Positions 17,488 to 27,379 of a DNA stretch of 64,000 nt are shown piece by piece. This DNA is from Paenalcaligenes hominis (GTDB lineage: Bacteria; Pseudomonadota; Gammaproteobacteria; Burkholderiales; Burkholderiaceae_B). How positions within the stretch are numbered: the stretch's first letter is position 1; the number at the start of each line of letters is the position of its first letter. The stretch spans positions 1-64,000 of the forward strand of contig NZ_JAATIZ010000006.1 in assembly GCF_011927625.1 (NCBI RefSeq), in the 5' to 3' direction. A program made the translations under genes and the position numbers. The notes under the pieces are model-generated. The model ran no database searches. It saw only the letters and a program-made list of their open reading frames with translations, and was not told the DNA's origin.

Positions 17488-19245
17488 TTAGCTCCAGTTA
17501 TCTTTTAACGTCGCGGTACGATTTAACACGGGTTTTTCTGGGGTGGAAAGCTCGCGATCTGCTACAAAATAACCGAGGCGTTCGAATTGCCAATGGGCAC
17601 CTGGGCTGGCGTGTAGACCAGGCTCTAGCCAGGCTTGTACGACTTGCTTAGAGTTAGGGTTGACTAGGGCTAAGAAGTCTTTGTCTCCGACATCTGGGTG
17701 GGCATCGGTAAAGAGTCGGTCGTAGAGACGAACTTCGGCTTGGATGCCATGTTTAGCGCTTACCCAAGTGATATTACCACGCACTTTCACTGAGTCTGCG
17801 CCTGGAGTGCCGCTTTTTGTGTCGGGCAGATACTCGGCATACACCGTAGTGACTTGACCGTTTTCATCCTTTTCAAAACCCGTGCAAGTTATGATATAGC
17901 CATATTTTAAACGCACCGTATTGCCTGGATAGAGACGGAAATAACGCTTTTCTGGTACTTCGCGGAAATCGTCGCGCTCGATCCATAGCTCGCGGCTTAA
18001 GTGGAACTGCCGTTGGCCGGCTTCAGGCATATGTGGATGCACCGGGGCATAGCAGAGCTCTTCGTGATCGTCGGGATAGTTGGTGAGGATCAGCTTGATA
18101 GGGTCCAGTACTGCCACATGACGTGGTGCTTTGGGGTCTAAATCGTCGCGTAGAGCTTGCTCTAATACGCTGTAATCAATACGCGAGTCGGCCTTGGACA
18201 CCCCAATACGCTCGCAGAAGAGGCGGATGGCACTAGGCGTATAGCCGCGTCTGCGTAAGCCAACTAAAGTTGGCATGCGGGGGTCGTCCCAGCCTTCTAC
18301 GTAGTGCCCTTCGACGAGCTGACGCAGTTTACGCTTGCTAGTAACCACATAGCTAAGGTAGAGGCGTGCAAACTCGTATTGATTTGGTAACGGATCTGTA
18401 AAAAAGCCTAAATCTCGTAGATGCTCTAGAATCCAGTTGTAAAATGGGCGTTGATCCTCGAACTCGAGCGTACAAATACTATGAGTGATCATCTCCAATG
18501 CGTCTTCAACTGGGTGTGCCCAGCTGTACATAGGATAAATGCACCATTGGTTGCCAGTGCGGTGATGTTCTGCATGCCGAATGCGATACATCACTGGGTC
18601 TCGCATATTGATGTTTGGCGAACCCATGTCAATTTTTGCGCGCAAGCAAAGACTGCCATCGGGGTGCTTGCCATCACGCATTTCACGCAATAGTGTTAAG
18701 GATTCGGCGGCAGGGCGATTGCGCCACGGCGAGTCGTTTCCTTTTTCCGTTAAGGTGCCTCGATTTAGACGAATGTCCTCGGGCGACTGTTCATCCACAT
18801 AAGCATGCCCTGCTTGGACAAGGGCTTCGGCAAATTCGTACATAAAGCCAAAGTAATCGCTGGCAAAGTACAGGTTTTCCTCTTGGTTGAAGGTCCAGTC
18901 GTATCCTAGCCAATGCACCATGTCGATAATGGCATCTACGTACTCTTGTTCTTCTTTTTCGGGGTTCGTATCATCAAAGCGTAGGTGACAGGCACCTTGG
19001 TAGTCTTCGGCTAAGCCAAAATTCAAGCAAATGCTTTTGGCATGTCCAATATGTAAATAACCATTCGGCTCGGGGGGAAATCGCGTACGAATACGTGCTG
19101 TGTCCACTTGACCGGTGGATTGAATGGCGGCAGGGCCTGGACGACCAGCCCACAAGTTAGACGCATGACGTTGAGTTTTTAAATCTTGGTCAATGATATT
19201 TCGTAAGAAATTAGATACTGGAGGGGTGGAAGGTGCAGTACTCAT
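17488..19245 (-). CDS. glnS: Glutaminyl-tRNA synthetase
   Basis: GlnS charges tRNA-Gln with glutamine. The 585-residue class I synthetase shows the HIGH-type motif PPEPNGYLHIGHAKS near residue 60 and the KMSKS-equivalent VTSKRKLRQLV near 300. The C-terminal part has the two anticodon-binding beta barrels. I chose the ATG at 19245, where the protein starts MSTAPSTPPVSNFLRNI as family members do; an in-frame ATG at 19320 would add 25 hydrophobic residues with no family counterpart. Divergent from the cydA-like gene. Confidence 0.96.
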   Translation of the reverse strand: MSTAPSTPPVSNFLRNIIDQDLKTQRHASNLWAGRPGPAAIQSTGQVDTARIRTRFPPEPNGYLHIGHAKSICLNFGLAEDYQGACHLRFDDTNPEKEEQEYVDAIIDMVHWLGYDWTFNQEENLYFASDYFGFMYEFAEALVQAGHAYVDEQSPEDIRLNRGTLTEKGNDSPWRNRPAAESLTLLREMRDGKHPDGSLCLRAKIDMGSPNINMRDPVMYRIRHAEHHRTGNQWCIYPMYSWAHPVEDALEMITHSICTLEFEDQRPFYNWILEHLRDLGFFTDPLPNQYEFARLYLSYVVTSKRKLRQLVEGHYVEGWDDPRMPTLVGLRRRGYTPSAIRLFCERIGVSKADSRIDYSVLEQALRDDLDPKAPRHVAVLDPIKLILTNYPDDHEELCYAPVHPHMPEAGQRQFHLSRELWIERDDFREVPEKRYFRLYPGNTVRLKYGYIITCTGFEKDENGQVTTVYAEYLPDTKSGTPGADSVKVRGNITWVSAKHGIQAEVRLYDRLFTDAHPDVGDKDFLALVNPNSKQVVQAWLEPGLHASPGAHWQFERLGYFVADRELSTPEKPVLNRTATLKDNWS

Positions 19246-19351
19246 ACGCAAAAACAAATAAATAATTGAATAATGGTCTATTTTGCCACGTAATGTGGTT
19301 AGACTTGATAGGTATAGCAATAAAAAGAAATTAACTTACTTTACGCACATT

Positions 19352-20692
19352 ATGTCTTACTCCGCACTTTGGTTTTCGCAGCTGCAGTTTTTTGGCAGCG
19401 TGAGCTTTATGGCTGTTTGTTTGGCCATGAGCTTGGGCTTGTCGTGGCTGCTGGTTTACATACGAGTTCGAGCACTGGGCGAACAGCATTTGCTGTGGCT
19501 TCCTGTATACCGGTTTTGGGTGCGGATCTTTGCGTTGGCTTTCATCTTAAGCTTTGCCTCTAGTATGCCAGTCTTAATTCAACTTGGCAGCTTATGGCCA
19601 CGCTTATTACCAAAAATACACGCTGTAAGTGGCCCTATTTTAGCAATGACTTTATTTGGTGCGCTGGTTTTTAAAGCCTGTTTTTTGGGCCTAATGCTAT
19701 ATGCTCAGCGTCAATTAAGCGAATGGCTTCATGCTCTGGTGGTGTGTGGGGTGGCGGTAGGCAACACGTTTGTAGCATTGTGCTTGATGGTGTTAGTTTC
19801 ATGGGTTTATACCCCTGCTGGGGCGCAGTGGATAGACGGAAGCTACCAAGTCCAACATTGGACAGAGGTCATCTTCAACCCAAGCTTTGGGTGGTATAGC
19901 GCGCAATTCTTCAGTGCCAGTTTTCTGATGGTGGCAGGGGCAGTCATGGCCATTCTATCTATGCAGTCTTTACGTAGGCCATTAGGCGAAGGCGAGCGTA
20001 GGGTATTTAAAATGGCTGTTTTTTTAGGAAGTAGTGCTTGGCTAGTGTTGGCTGGCGTTATTGTGGCAGCAGCGACGGCGCTAGCAGATTTACAACCAAT
20101 GAAAGCGGCGGCGGCAATGGGGTATTGGGGCGCAGGCTCTGTACCTCGTTGGTTATGGGCAGCGTGGCCTTCGACTATCGACTTAACGAATTACTACGAG
20201 CTAGGTTGGAATAGCAATCTGTCATGGTGGTTAGCTCATGATGCAGAAGGGCAGCCTATCGGTTTAGATAAAATGGCAGGCATGACGCCGCCCGTCAGCA
20301 TTGTCTTTTGGGCTGTACGTTTGGGGTTATTGACGGGTCTTTTAATGTTATTTGTGCTTTTAAAGGCGTGGCGCACTGGTTTAAAGCGTCATTATGACCC
20401 AAGTGCTTTAAGTCCTCGAGCACGACATATCTTTGTGATGACCGGTTTTTTAGGGCCTTTGATTTTATTATCAGGTCTGACTTACCATTATTTTGGTGCT
20501 TTTCCTTACGTAGTGGGGCAAACCATCACCTTTGCAGAAATTGCTGCCGTTAGGTCACACAATGAAAGTGTAGTGAGCCTAGTGGCTTATGGCGTGGTCC
20601 ATAGCTTATTAATTATTGGCTTTGTGAGTTTAGTGCGCTATGTAGCGCGGTATGGAGTGATTTCTGTGGCAAGACGTCGGGGGCGAGCATGA
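19352..20692 (+). CDS. Cytochrome bd-like subunit I lacking haem ligands
   Basis: A 446-residue multi-spanning membrane protein aligning throughout with CydA, the haem-bearing subunit of cytochrome bd quinol oxidase. Landmarks are LQF at 11-13 (CydA RLQF), FWVRIF near 55, LVSWVYTPAGA near 150, and PP followed by VRLGLLTGLL near 323. Yet the ligand positions are replaced. E. coli H19 is M20 here, E99 is T100, E107 is K108, H186 is Q185, M393 is G325 and E445 is Q390. The quinol-loop lysine is kept (K251) but E257 is M256, and GRQPW is lost. It probably carries no haem and cannot reduce oxygen. Its actual function is unknown. The start at 19352 was chosen to match CydA's N-terminus. Overlaps the next gene by ATGA. 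Confidence 0.82.
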   Translation: MSYSALWFSQLQFFGSVSFMAVCLAMSLGLSWLLVYIRVRALGEQHLLWLPVYRFWVRIFALAFILSFASSMPVLIQLGSLWPRLLPKIHAVSGPILAMTLFGALVFKACFLGLMLYAQRQLSEWLHALVVCGVAVGNTFVALCLMVLVSWVYTPAGAQWIDGSYQVQHWTEVIFNPSFGWYSAQFFSASFLMVAGAVMAILSMQSLRRPLGEGERRVFKMAVFLGSSAWLVLAGVIVAAATALADLQPMKAAAAMGYWGAGSVPRWLWAAWPSTIDLTNYYELGWNSNLSWWLAHDAEGQPIGLDKMAGMTPPVSIVFWAVRLGLLTGLLMLFVLLKAWRTGLKRHYDPSALSPRARHIFVMTGFLGPLILLSGLTYHYFGAFPYVVGQTITFAEIAAVRSHNESVVSLVAYGVVHSLLIIGFVSLVRYVARYGVISVARRRGRA

Positions 20693-21738
20693 TTCAGCAT
20701 TTAGCTACTTCACTTAGCTTGGCTCCCAGCGATCCCGCTTTTTGGTTGCCTCTTGCCTTTTTATCTATCTTATTCGCTACCGTGGTGGCGGGTACGATTT
20801 TAGATGGGTTTGATATAGGCGTAGGTTGTTTATCCTTGGTTGCTCCAGCCGCTCTACGACCGCGCATGTTATCGCTACTTAACCCATGGCGCGACGCGAA
20901 CGAATTCTGGCTCTTTTTGGGGCTAGGGGTATTTGCCCTGGCGTTTCCCTATGCTTGGGCCGAAGTCATGGGGCAATTAAGTTTGCCTTTGTTGCTTTTA
21001 GCGCTGGGAACCTTAGCGCGGTCGGTGTGCTTTGAGTTTCGTTTACGTGCTCCTACCGAGCAGCAGGGTTGGTGGCAGCTTGGTTTTGCATTAGGCTCTG
21101 TTAGCACCGCCTTTGCTCATGGGGTATTGCTTGCACAGGTCATTATTAATTACGACACCAGTGCAGGGTATGGCTGGTTTTTAGTCTTTATGGGTTTTTG
21201 TGCCGTGGCGGCGTATGTGCTGCTTGGTGCCTCTTGGTTACTAATGCGCGAGACGGGCGAGCTACGGTTTAGAGCCGTGGTGTGGGGGCGTCGGGCTGTG
21301 CGTTGGTTTGCAGCCGGTGCTGTAGCGGCTTCAGTGGTATTGTCTTTAGCCAACCCTGGGGTTTTGTTAAAATGGAGTGAAGGGGCCCCTCGCAGTGGCG
21401 TATTAATTTTATGGTTAGCCATTTTATTGGGCTTTGTCGTGATAGAGATGAATCTCCAGCGTTTACTGAATGTCAGTGCTCGCAGCACCGCCTTGCCGTT
21501 TATTATTACCCTTGCCATTTTTATTGCGGTTCTGGTTGGTTTGGGGTTTAGCTTTTTCCCCTTTATCGTCTTGGACCAAATTACCCTTTGGGATGCCGCA
21601 GCAGACTTAGGTACTTTGCAAATTATCTGGCTACTTAGTCTTTGTGCTTTGCCCTTTTTAGCGCTGTTCAGTATTTGGGTTTATTGGCGTATTTTTGGTT
21701 TGTCTAGACCACCTACTCCTCCTGATTTCAAACAATAA
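20689..21738 (+). CDS. Cytochrome bd-like subunit II (CydB-like)
   Basis: A 349-residue protein with eight or nine hydrophobic segments, aligning with CydB. Preserved CydB features are LDGFDIGVG near residue 40, NPWRDANEFWLFLG near 65 (CydB usually has VWDGNQVWLI), and LARSVCFEFR near 110 (CydB LRPVGFEYR). CydB normally binds no functional haem in E. coli and pairs with CydA. The four-base overlap with the upstream gene means the two subunits are made together, presumably as a divergent heterodimer. The role follows that of its partner and is unknown. Confidence 0.82.
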   Translation: MIQHLATSLSLAPSDPAFWLPLAFLSILFATVVAGTILDGFDIGVGCLSLVAPAALRPRMLSLLNPWRDANEFWLFLGLGVFALAFPYAWAEVMGQLSLPLLLLALGTLARSVCFEFRLRAPTEQQGWWQLGFALGSVSTAFAHGVLLAQVIINYDTSAGYGWFLVFMGFCAVAAYVLLGASWLLMRETGELRFRAVVWGRRAVRWFAAGAVAASVVLSLANPGVLLKWSEGAPRSGVLILWLAILLGFVVIEMNLQRLLNVSARSTALPFIITLAIFIAVLVGLGFSFFPFIVLDQITLWDAAADLGTLQIIWLLSLCALPFLALFSIWVYWRIFGLSRPPTPPDFKQ

Positions 21739-21741
21739 TGT

Positions 21742-23514
21742 ATGCCCTATAAAAAATACATACGTTTTACTCGACAACGTATTCGTCACTGGCACTGGTT
21801 ATCCGATACACCGGCTATGTTGTGTTGGGCGGTTGTGATGGGTGTGTTGGGTGCGTATGCGATTTTGATTTTTTACGAGGGCATCTATTTGGTTCAGCGC
21901 CTAGCCACCGGCCACTATGGCAGTATTACCCAGGTTACGCGTTCATTAAGCTGGGAAATGCGGCTTCTTTTTCCTACGTTGGGTGGGCTGTGTGCCGGAG
22001 TGTTGTTATGGCTAGCAGGACGCAAAAAAGTGTCCGCTTCAGCCGACTATATGGAAGCCGTTGTCATTGGCGACGGTAGGATGTCAGTGCGCCAAGGCCT
22101 ATTGCGCATCCTGTCCTCACTCTTTACCGTGGCCTCTGGCGGTGCTATAGGGCGCGAAGGGGCCATGATTCATTTCTCCTCTCTGGCTGCTTCCGTGTTT
22201 GGGCGTTTTATTTATGTGCGCCCCGAGCGCTTACGTTTACTTGTCGCTTGTGGTGCTGCTGCAGGGGTGGCTGCTGCATATGGTGCCCCCTTGGCGGGTG
22301 CGATCTTTATAGCAGAAATTGTACTGGGCTCCATGAGCATTCAAGTGCTCGGGCCATTGCTGATTGCTTCTGCTACAGCCAATATGACCATGCGTATGGT
22401 GGGCCACTACAAAGCGCCCTATGAAATGCTTGATATTGCTGCTGTACAAGGCTGGGAAATTATTAGTTTTGTCATTTTAGGTTTACTAATTGGTCTGGTG
22501 GCGCCGGGGTTTTTAAAGCTAATGACTTTTACTAAACAACTATTTGTACGAAGTGGATTGCCTTTAGTGGCACGGTTGACTGTGGGTGGATTCATGTTGG
22601 GCCTGCTTCTTATTATGATTCCTGATGTGGCAGGCAACGGGTACAGTGTCGTCAGTTCCTTTTTACATAACTCTTGGACATGGCATGCTATTTTTGCCAT
22701 CTTGTGCGCCAAAGTGTTAGCTACCACCCTCAGTGTAGGCTCCGGGGCAATAGGTGGGCTATTTACGCCTTCTTTGTTCGTGGGGGCTGCTTTTGGGACT
22801 TTATTTGGTATCGCCATTCATGCCGTGTTTCCTAGCCATGCAGTAGCTACCCCTATTTATACGTTAGTAGGGATGGGCGCTTTTCTTGGTGCGGCGACGA
22901 GTGCGCCCCTTATGGCTATTGTGATGCTCATCGAGATGACGTTGAGCTATCCGCTGATGGTGCCGTTAATTGTGGCATCTGTGACGGCTTATTTTCTTTC
23001 CCGTACTCTTGCAGCGGTCGCCATGTATGACATCACTCTGACACGTGAGCGCGATCAAACGCTGCGTCAAGCGCTACGGACCACTCGTATTAGCGAGCTC
23101 GTACGCACCAATGACACAGTATTGAATATGAATGCAACCGTAGGCGATGTACTGCAAATGTTTTTAGACTATCCCGTCCGCTATATTTATGTGGTCGATG
23201 ATGACAACCAATACTTGGGTGTGATTGCTCAACCTGAGGTATTAAACCTGCTGGTCAATCATAACGATGCGCCAGAGCAGTTAATTGCTGATGTGTTAAA
23301 GCTTGATTATATTAAAACATTAACCCCCAATATGAGCCTGGACGAGGCGCAAGAGCACTTTTCTGGTTTTGCCGGAGAACGTTTACCCGTAGTCAGCAGT
23401 TTAGAAAATCCGCGCCTACTAGGTGTCGTCTATAAATCAGCATTATTAGAAAAATACTCAGCGCTAAAGCGCTCTTTTGATGCAAGTAGCGAGGTATTAG
23501 TCCGGCTTAAATAA
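21742..23514 (+). CDS. ClC-family chloride channel or antiporter with C-terminal CBS pair
   Basis: A 590-residue protein. Residues about 25-430 form the ClC membrane domain, with the selectivity-filter segment GREGAMIH at 137-144 and GAIGGLFTPSLF near 335. The gating glutamate is present in GREGA. The usual proline after it is alanine, as in ClcB-like members, which have small residues there. Residues about 450-585 contain two CBS repeats (ISELVRTNDTVLNMNATVGDV starts the first), which often sense nucleotides. It starts three bases after the cydB-like stop, with no clear ribosome binding site, so it is probably coupled to the bd-like pair. Confidence 0.9.
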   Translation: MPYKKYIRFTRQRIRHWHWLSDTPAMLCWAVVMGVLGAYAILIFYEGIYLVQRLATGHYGSITQVTRSLSWEMRLLFPTLGGLCAGVLLWLAGRKKVSASADYMEAVVIGDGRMSVRQGLLRILSSLFTVASGGAIGREGAMIHFSSLAASVFGRFIYVRPERLRLLVACGAAAGVAAAYGAPLAGAIFIAEIVLGSMSIQVLGPLLIASATANMTMRMVGHYKAPYEMLDIAAVQGWEIISFVILGLLIGLVAPGFLKLMTFTKQLFVRSGLPLVARLTVGGFMLGLLLIMIPDVAGNGYSVVSSFLHNSWTWHAIFAILCAKVLATTLSVGSGAIGGLFTPSLFVGAAFGTLFGIAIHAVFPSHAVATPIYTLVGMGAFLGAATSAPLMAIVMLIEMTLSYPLMVPLIVASVTAYFLSRTLAAVAMYDITLTRERDQTLRQALRTTRISELVRTNDTVLNMNATVGDVLQMFLDYPVRYIYVVDDDNQYLGVIAQPEVLNLLVNHNDAPEQLIADVLKLDYIKTLTPNMSLDEAQEHFSGFAGERLPVVSSLENPRLLGVVYKSALLEKYSALKRSFDASSEVLVRLK

Positions 23515-23524
23515 AAGGTGGTGT

Positions 23525-24424
23525 ATGCGAGCCGATAACGTGGTTTGGTGGTATTTAGTTTTACTTTTAGTTTGGGTGTCTCCCTTGTCTGCTAGTCAAG
23601 ACATTGCTATACCCCCCAGTATTTTTAAAAGCGACATGGTACGAGCCATCTCTGCACCAGAGCATTGGTCGCGCCAAGACAGGACATGGCGCTACCAGAC
23701 CCAAGCTCAAACGCGCTGGTTAGTTGGAAATTCCACTCCTAAACTGTCTTCAGGTATACAGCCTGTCGAGTTAGGGGGCATCGGCTTAACGGATCAATGG
23801 CAGCCCGAGCTATTTGGTAATACTTTACAGTGGCGCTATGGGGCAACGGTGGGCTTAGTCGACCACAGTCAAACCCTACACCAGTTTGATTACCGAACTG
23901 GCGCGGCCCGAGCGTGGTTTGATGTGACGTTAAGCAATGGGTTTTCTATTGATGGCATTTATCAGCGCGCCCACGATTACGAACAGGTCGGCCTAGGCAC
24001 ACATTATCAATTAGGAAGCTGGGGACAATGGGCGTTAAATATGGCGCATAGTCAGGCTGTCGGCTTACATCGGGGGCAGCGCTATCAAACCTTAATAGAA
24101 CTGGATCTCTCTGAACAAGCTCAGTTAGCTTTGCGTAGTGAAAAATACATAGGTCAGTTCAGTGCCCTTAACCAGCGGCGCCATCGGCCCACCGCTGCAC
24201 AACGTAATCATCAAGCCGCCATTCACTGGGATGCAGGCCCATGGGGTACGCTTAAAGCCCATTATGACCACAGCGTGGTTGCAAAAGGCCAACAAAATCA
24301 TGCGTTCGGTCTAGGGCAGCAGGTTTGGTATAGTCCTAATATGCGTATTGATGTCGATGCCCAGCGCCAAACCCACAGCGGGGACTATAATATGGGTTTG
24401 CGCTTTTCTTTCCCCCTTTTTTAA
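23525..24424 (+). CDS. Predicted outer-membrane beta-barrel protein, unknown function
   Basis: A 299-residue protein with a signal peptide (hydrophobic core LVLLLVWVSPLSAS, likely cut near residue 24). The mature chain consists of many short alternating polar/hydrophobic stretches rich in Trp, Tyr and Gly, with turns between. It ends MGLRFSFPLF, and a terminal Phe is the usual BAM recognition signal. This pattern suggests a barrel of perhaps 12 strands. I do not recognise the family. It follows the ClC gene by ten bases with the ribosome binding site AAGGTGG, and is three bases before recQ. Confidence 0.65.
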   Translation: MRADNVVWWYLVLLLVWVSPLSASQDIAIPPSIFKSDMVRAISAPEHWSRQDRTWRYQTQAQTRWLVGNSTPKLSSGIQPVELGGIGLTDQWQPELFGNTLQWRYGATVGLVDHSQTLHQFDYRTGAARAWFDVTLSNGFSIDGIYQRAHDYEQVGLGTHYQLGSWGQWALNMAHSQAVGLHRGQRYQTLIELDLSEQAQLALRSEKYIGQFSALNQRRHRPTAAQRNHQAAIHWDAGPWGTLKAHYDHSVVAKGQQNHAFGLGQQVWYSPNMRIDVDAQRQTHSGDYNMGLRFSFPLF

Positions 24425-24427
24425 TTT

Positions 24428-26248
24428 ATGTCTGATACCGCTTTGCAGGTTCTACAGCAGGTGTTTGGTTACGATGCGTTTCGTGGCGAACAACAAGCCA
24501 TTATTGATCAAGTCGTAGCGGGTGGCGATGCATTGGTATTGATGCCCACTGGGGGCGGAAAGTCGTTATGCTATCAAATTCCTGCATTAGTTCGAGACGG
24601 CACAGGCATTGTGGTGTCGCCTTTAATTGCATTAATGCAAGATCAGGTCGATGCGCTCACAGAACTTGGCGTTAAAGCTGCCTATTTGAACTCTAGCCAA
24701 GACTGGCAAGAGGCCCGCGCTGTCGAAAGACGCTTTTTACAAGGCGAATTAGACTTGTTGTATGTGGCGCCCGAGCGTCTTTTAACCGATCGTTGCCTAG
24801 ATATGCTGGCGCGCGGCAAGCTTGCACTTTTTGCCATTGACGAGGCCCATTGCGTATCCCAGTGGGGCCATGACTTTAGGCCTGAATACTTGGGTTTATC
24901 GTTTCTGGCCGAACGGTGGCCTACTGTGCCGCGTTTGGCATTAACGGCCACGGCGACAGCAGAAACCCGCCAAGAAATCGCCCAGCGCCTAAGCCTAACA
25001 GAGGCGCCTCATTTTGTGGCCAGTTTTGATCGGCCCAACATCAGTTATTACATCGTTGAAAAAACCGAAGTGCGAAAGCAGTTACTGCATTTCATTCAAA
25101 AAAATCATAGCGGCGATTGTGGCATTGTGTATTGCTTATCGCGCAACCGTGTCGAAGAAACCGCTGAGTTTTTGCAAAGCCAAGGCATTCATGCCTTACC
25201 GTATCATGCAGGCCTTTCTACTCAGCAACGTGCAGCCAATCAAAATCGTTTTTTGCGCGAAGATGGCGTGGTCATGGTGGCGACCATTGCCTTTGGGATG
25301 GGGGTAAATAAGCCAGATGTACGCTTTGTGGCGCATATTGATTTACCCAAGTCCATCGAAGGCTACTACCAAGAAACAGGACGAGCCGGTCGAGATGGCG
25401 AGCCAGCTACTGCTTGGCTGGCTTATGGCCTACAAGATGTCGTGCAGTTGCAACGTATGGTGGCTGAGTCGTTAGGCGATGCGACGCATCAACGCAATCA
25501 AGCTCGCAAAATTGAAGCCATGTTAGGTTTATGTGAAACGGTTTCATGTAGACGCCAACTTTTGTTGGACTACTTTGGTCAGCAGCTTGAACCCTGTGGT
25601 AATTGCGATACCTGCTTAAATCCGCCTGAAACATGGGACGGCACGGTAGTAGCTCAAAAGTTGTTATCGGCTATTTATCGTTTATGGCGCGAGCGAGGCC
25701 AAAGCTTTGGGGCTGCTCATGTTATTGATATTTTGCGTGGTAAAGACACAGAGCGAGTTAAGTCCTACGATCACCATAGTCTGTCCGTTTTTGGTATAGG
25801 GGCTGATTTAAGCGTCAAAGAATGGCGCAGTATTTTGCGTCAGTTAATTGCGCATAAATTAATTTGGGTGCAACCCGAAAACTTCGGTACTTTAAGCCTA
25901 ACAGAGCAAAGCCGCGCTGTATTAAAAGGTGAGCAAACCGTCTTATTACGCAAGGCCGAGCCCCAGCAAACGGTTGCATCACAACGCCGCTCTGTAGACG
26001 AACAGTTGCCCCCCGAGGCCCAGGCTTGCTTTGAGCGCTTGCGCGAATGGCGTACACAAACCGCTAAACAACATGAAGTGCCACCTTATATTATTTTTAA
26101 TAATGCGACATTAAAAGAGGTGGCACTGTTAAGGCCTGCCACATTGAATGAGTTGGGCCGTATATCAGGCATCGGGGCACGTAAATTAGAGGCCTATGGC
26201 AATGCTTTGTTAGCCTGTTTGGACCAGTACGAACAGGCCTTGGTTTAG
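24428..26248 (+). CDS. recQ: ATP-dependent DNA helicase RecQ
   Basis: RecQ is a 3'-5' helicase acting in recombination and fork repair. The 606-residue protein is full length. It has the Walker A segment [12 protein letters not shown] near residue 40, [18 protein letters not shown] near 138, the helicase C domain ending with the arginine-finger segment [12 protein letters not shown] near 325, the zinc cluster CGNCDTC near 395, a winged helix, and an HRDC domain near 525-600. It is the last gene of the bd-like/ClC/barrel run and overlaps ruvB tail to tail by four bases. Confidence 0.97.
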   Translation: MSDTALQVLQQVFGYDAFRGEQQAIIDQVVAGGDALVLMPTGGGKSLCYQIPALVRDGTGIVVSPLIALMQDQVDALTELGVKAAYLNSSQDWQEARAVERRFLQGELDLLYVAPERLLTDRCLDMLARGKLALFAIDEAHCVSQWGHDFRPEYLGLSFLAERWPTVPRLALTATATAETRQEIAQRLSLTEAPHFVASFDRPNISYYIVEKTEVRKQLLHFIQKNHSGDCGIVYCLSRNRVEETAEFLQSQGIHALPYHAGLSTQQRAANQNRFLREDGVVMVATIAFGMGVNKPDVRFVAHIDLPKSIEGYYQETGRAGRDGEPATAWLAYGLQDVVQLQRMVAESLGDATHQRNQARKIEAMLGLCETVSCRRQLLLDYFGQQLEPCGNCDTCLNPPETWDGTVVAQKLLSAIYRLWRERGQSFGAAHVIDILRGKDTERVKSYDHHSLSVFGIGADLSVKEWRSILRQLIAHKLIWVQPENFGTLSLTEQSRAVLKGEQTVLLRKAEPQQTVASQRRSVDEQLPPEAQACFERLREWRTQTAKQHEVPPYIIFNNATLKEVALLRPATLNELGRISGIGARKLEAYGNALLACLDQYEQALV

Positions 26249-27303
26249 TCAAATAAGTCGTGACTTTGTCTTGGGGGTGTTAAGCCCAAATGGCTCCAGG
26301 TGGCAGGGGTCGCGACGCGCCCACGAGGGGTGCGATGTAAAAAACCATGCTGAATAAGATAAGGCTCGATGACGTCTTCGATGGTGTCGCGTTCTTCGCT
26401 AATGGCGGCAGCCAAGCTATCCACCCCTACGGGGCCGCCGTTAAATTTATGCACAATGGTTTCCAGTAATTTACGGTCCATAAGATCAAGCCCTAATGGG
26501 TCGACCTCAAGCATAGAGAGCGCTTGAGCCGCGCACGCTTCGTCAATAAGCCCCCCGTTTTTTACATCAGCATAGTCACGGACGCGACGTAATAGTCGGT
26601 TTGCAATGCGTGGCGTGCCACGCGCTCGACGAGCGATTTCTAAGGCCCCTTGCTCGGCGCATTCGACTTTTAATAAGCCAGCACTGCGCTGCACAATGGA
26701 TTGAAGGTCTGTGATGGTGTAGAACTCGAGTCTGGACACAATACCGAAACGATCACGTAAGGGGTTGCTGAGCATTCCGGCACGTGTGGTGGCACCAACC
26801 AGAGTAAAAGGCTGCAAATCAATTTTTACACTGCGTGCTGCAGGCCCCTCGCCAATAAGAATATCAATTTGAAAGTCTTCGAGGGCTGGGTAGAGAATTT
26901 CTTCGACAATGGGCGAAAGACGATGGATCTCGTCAATAAACAGAACGTCATTAGGTTCTAGACTGGTCAAAATGGCGGCTAAGTCGCCGGGGCGCTCGAG
27001 CACAGGACCAGAGGTTTGACGTAGTTGCACCCCCATTTCTTGTGCCACAATATGGGCGAGCGTGGTTTTGCCCAAGCCAGGGGGGCCGAACAGTAATACA
27101 TGATCTAATGCCTCGCTGCGGCGCTTGGCGGCCGTGATAAAAATATCAAGCTGCTCGCGCACGCGCTGTTGACCTACATAATCGTGTAGGGCTTTAGGAC
27201 GTAAGGCACGTTCGATGGATTCTTCGTTGGGTGTTAACGGAGCAGCGGTTACCACTCGTTCGGGCATAGGGGTAGAGCTGAGCGAGTCTGAGTAAATTGC
27301 CAT
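26245..27303 (-). CDS. ruvB: Holliday junction branch migration ATPase RuvB
   Basis: RuvB is the hexameric motor that, with RuvA, drives branch migration of Holliday junctions. The 352-residue AAA+ protein shows Walker [12 protein letters not shown] near residue 70, Walker [10 protein letters not shown] near 120, sensor 1 GATTRAG near 170, and the C-terminal winged helix with the segment [12 protein letters not shown]. It is separated from ruvA by an oppositely oriented gene, so it needs its own promoter in the 76-base gap 27304-27379. Confidence 0.98.
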   Translation of the reverse strand: MAIYSDSLSSTPMPERVVTAAPLTPNEESIERALRPKALHDYVGQQRVREQLDIFITAAKRRSEALDHVLLFGPPGLGKTTLAHIVAQEMGVQLRQTSGPVLERPGDLAAILTSLEPNDVLFIDEIHRLSPIVEEILYPALEDFQIDILIGEGPAARSVKIDLQPFTLVGATTRAGMLSNPLRDRFGIVSRLEFYTITDLQSIVQRSAGLLKVECAEQGALEIARRARGTPRIANRLLRRVRDYADVKNGGLIDEACAAQALSMLEVDPLGLDLMDRKLLETIVHKFNGGPVGVDSLAAAISEERDTIEDVIEPYLIQHGFLHRTPRGRVATPATWSHLGLTPPRQSHDLFD

Positions 27304-27379
27304 AAGTACCTGCTGATTAAATATACAGCCTATATTACACCATCTTAGATGGCTTATTGTAGGGAAAAGGATCTAAAAA

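Noticed and set aside
19246-19320. 25-residue N-terminal extension of GlnS
   Set aside because: It is AT-rich, has no family counterpart and lies in the promoter region shared with the cydA-like gene.
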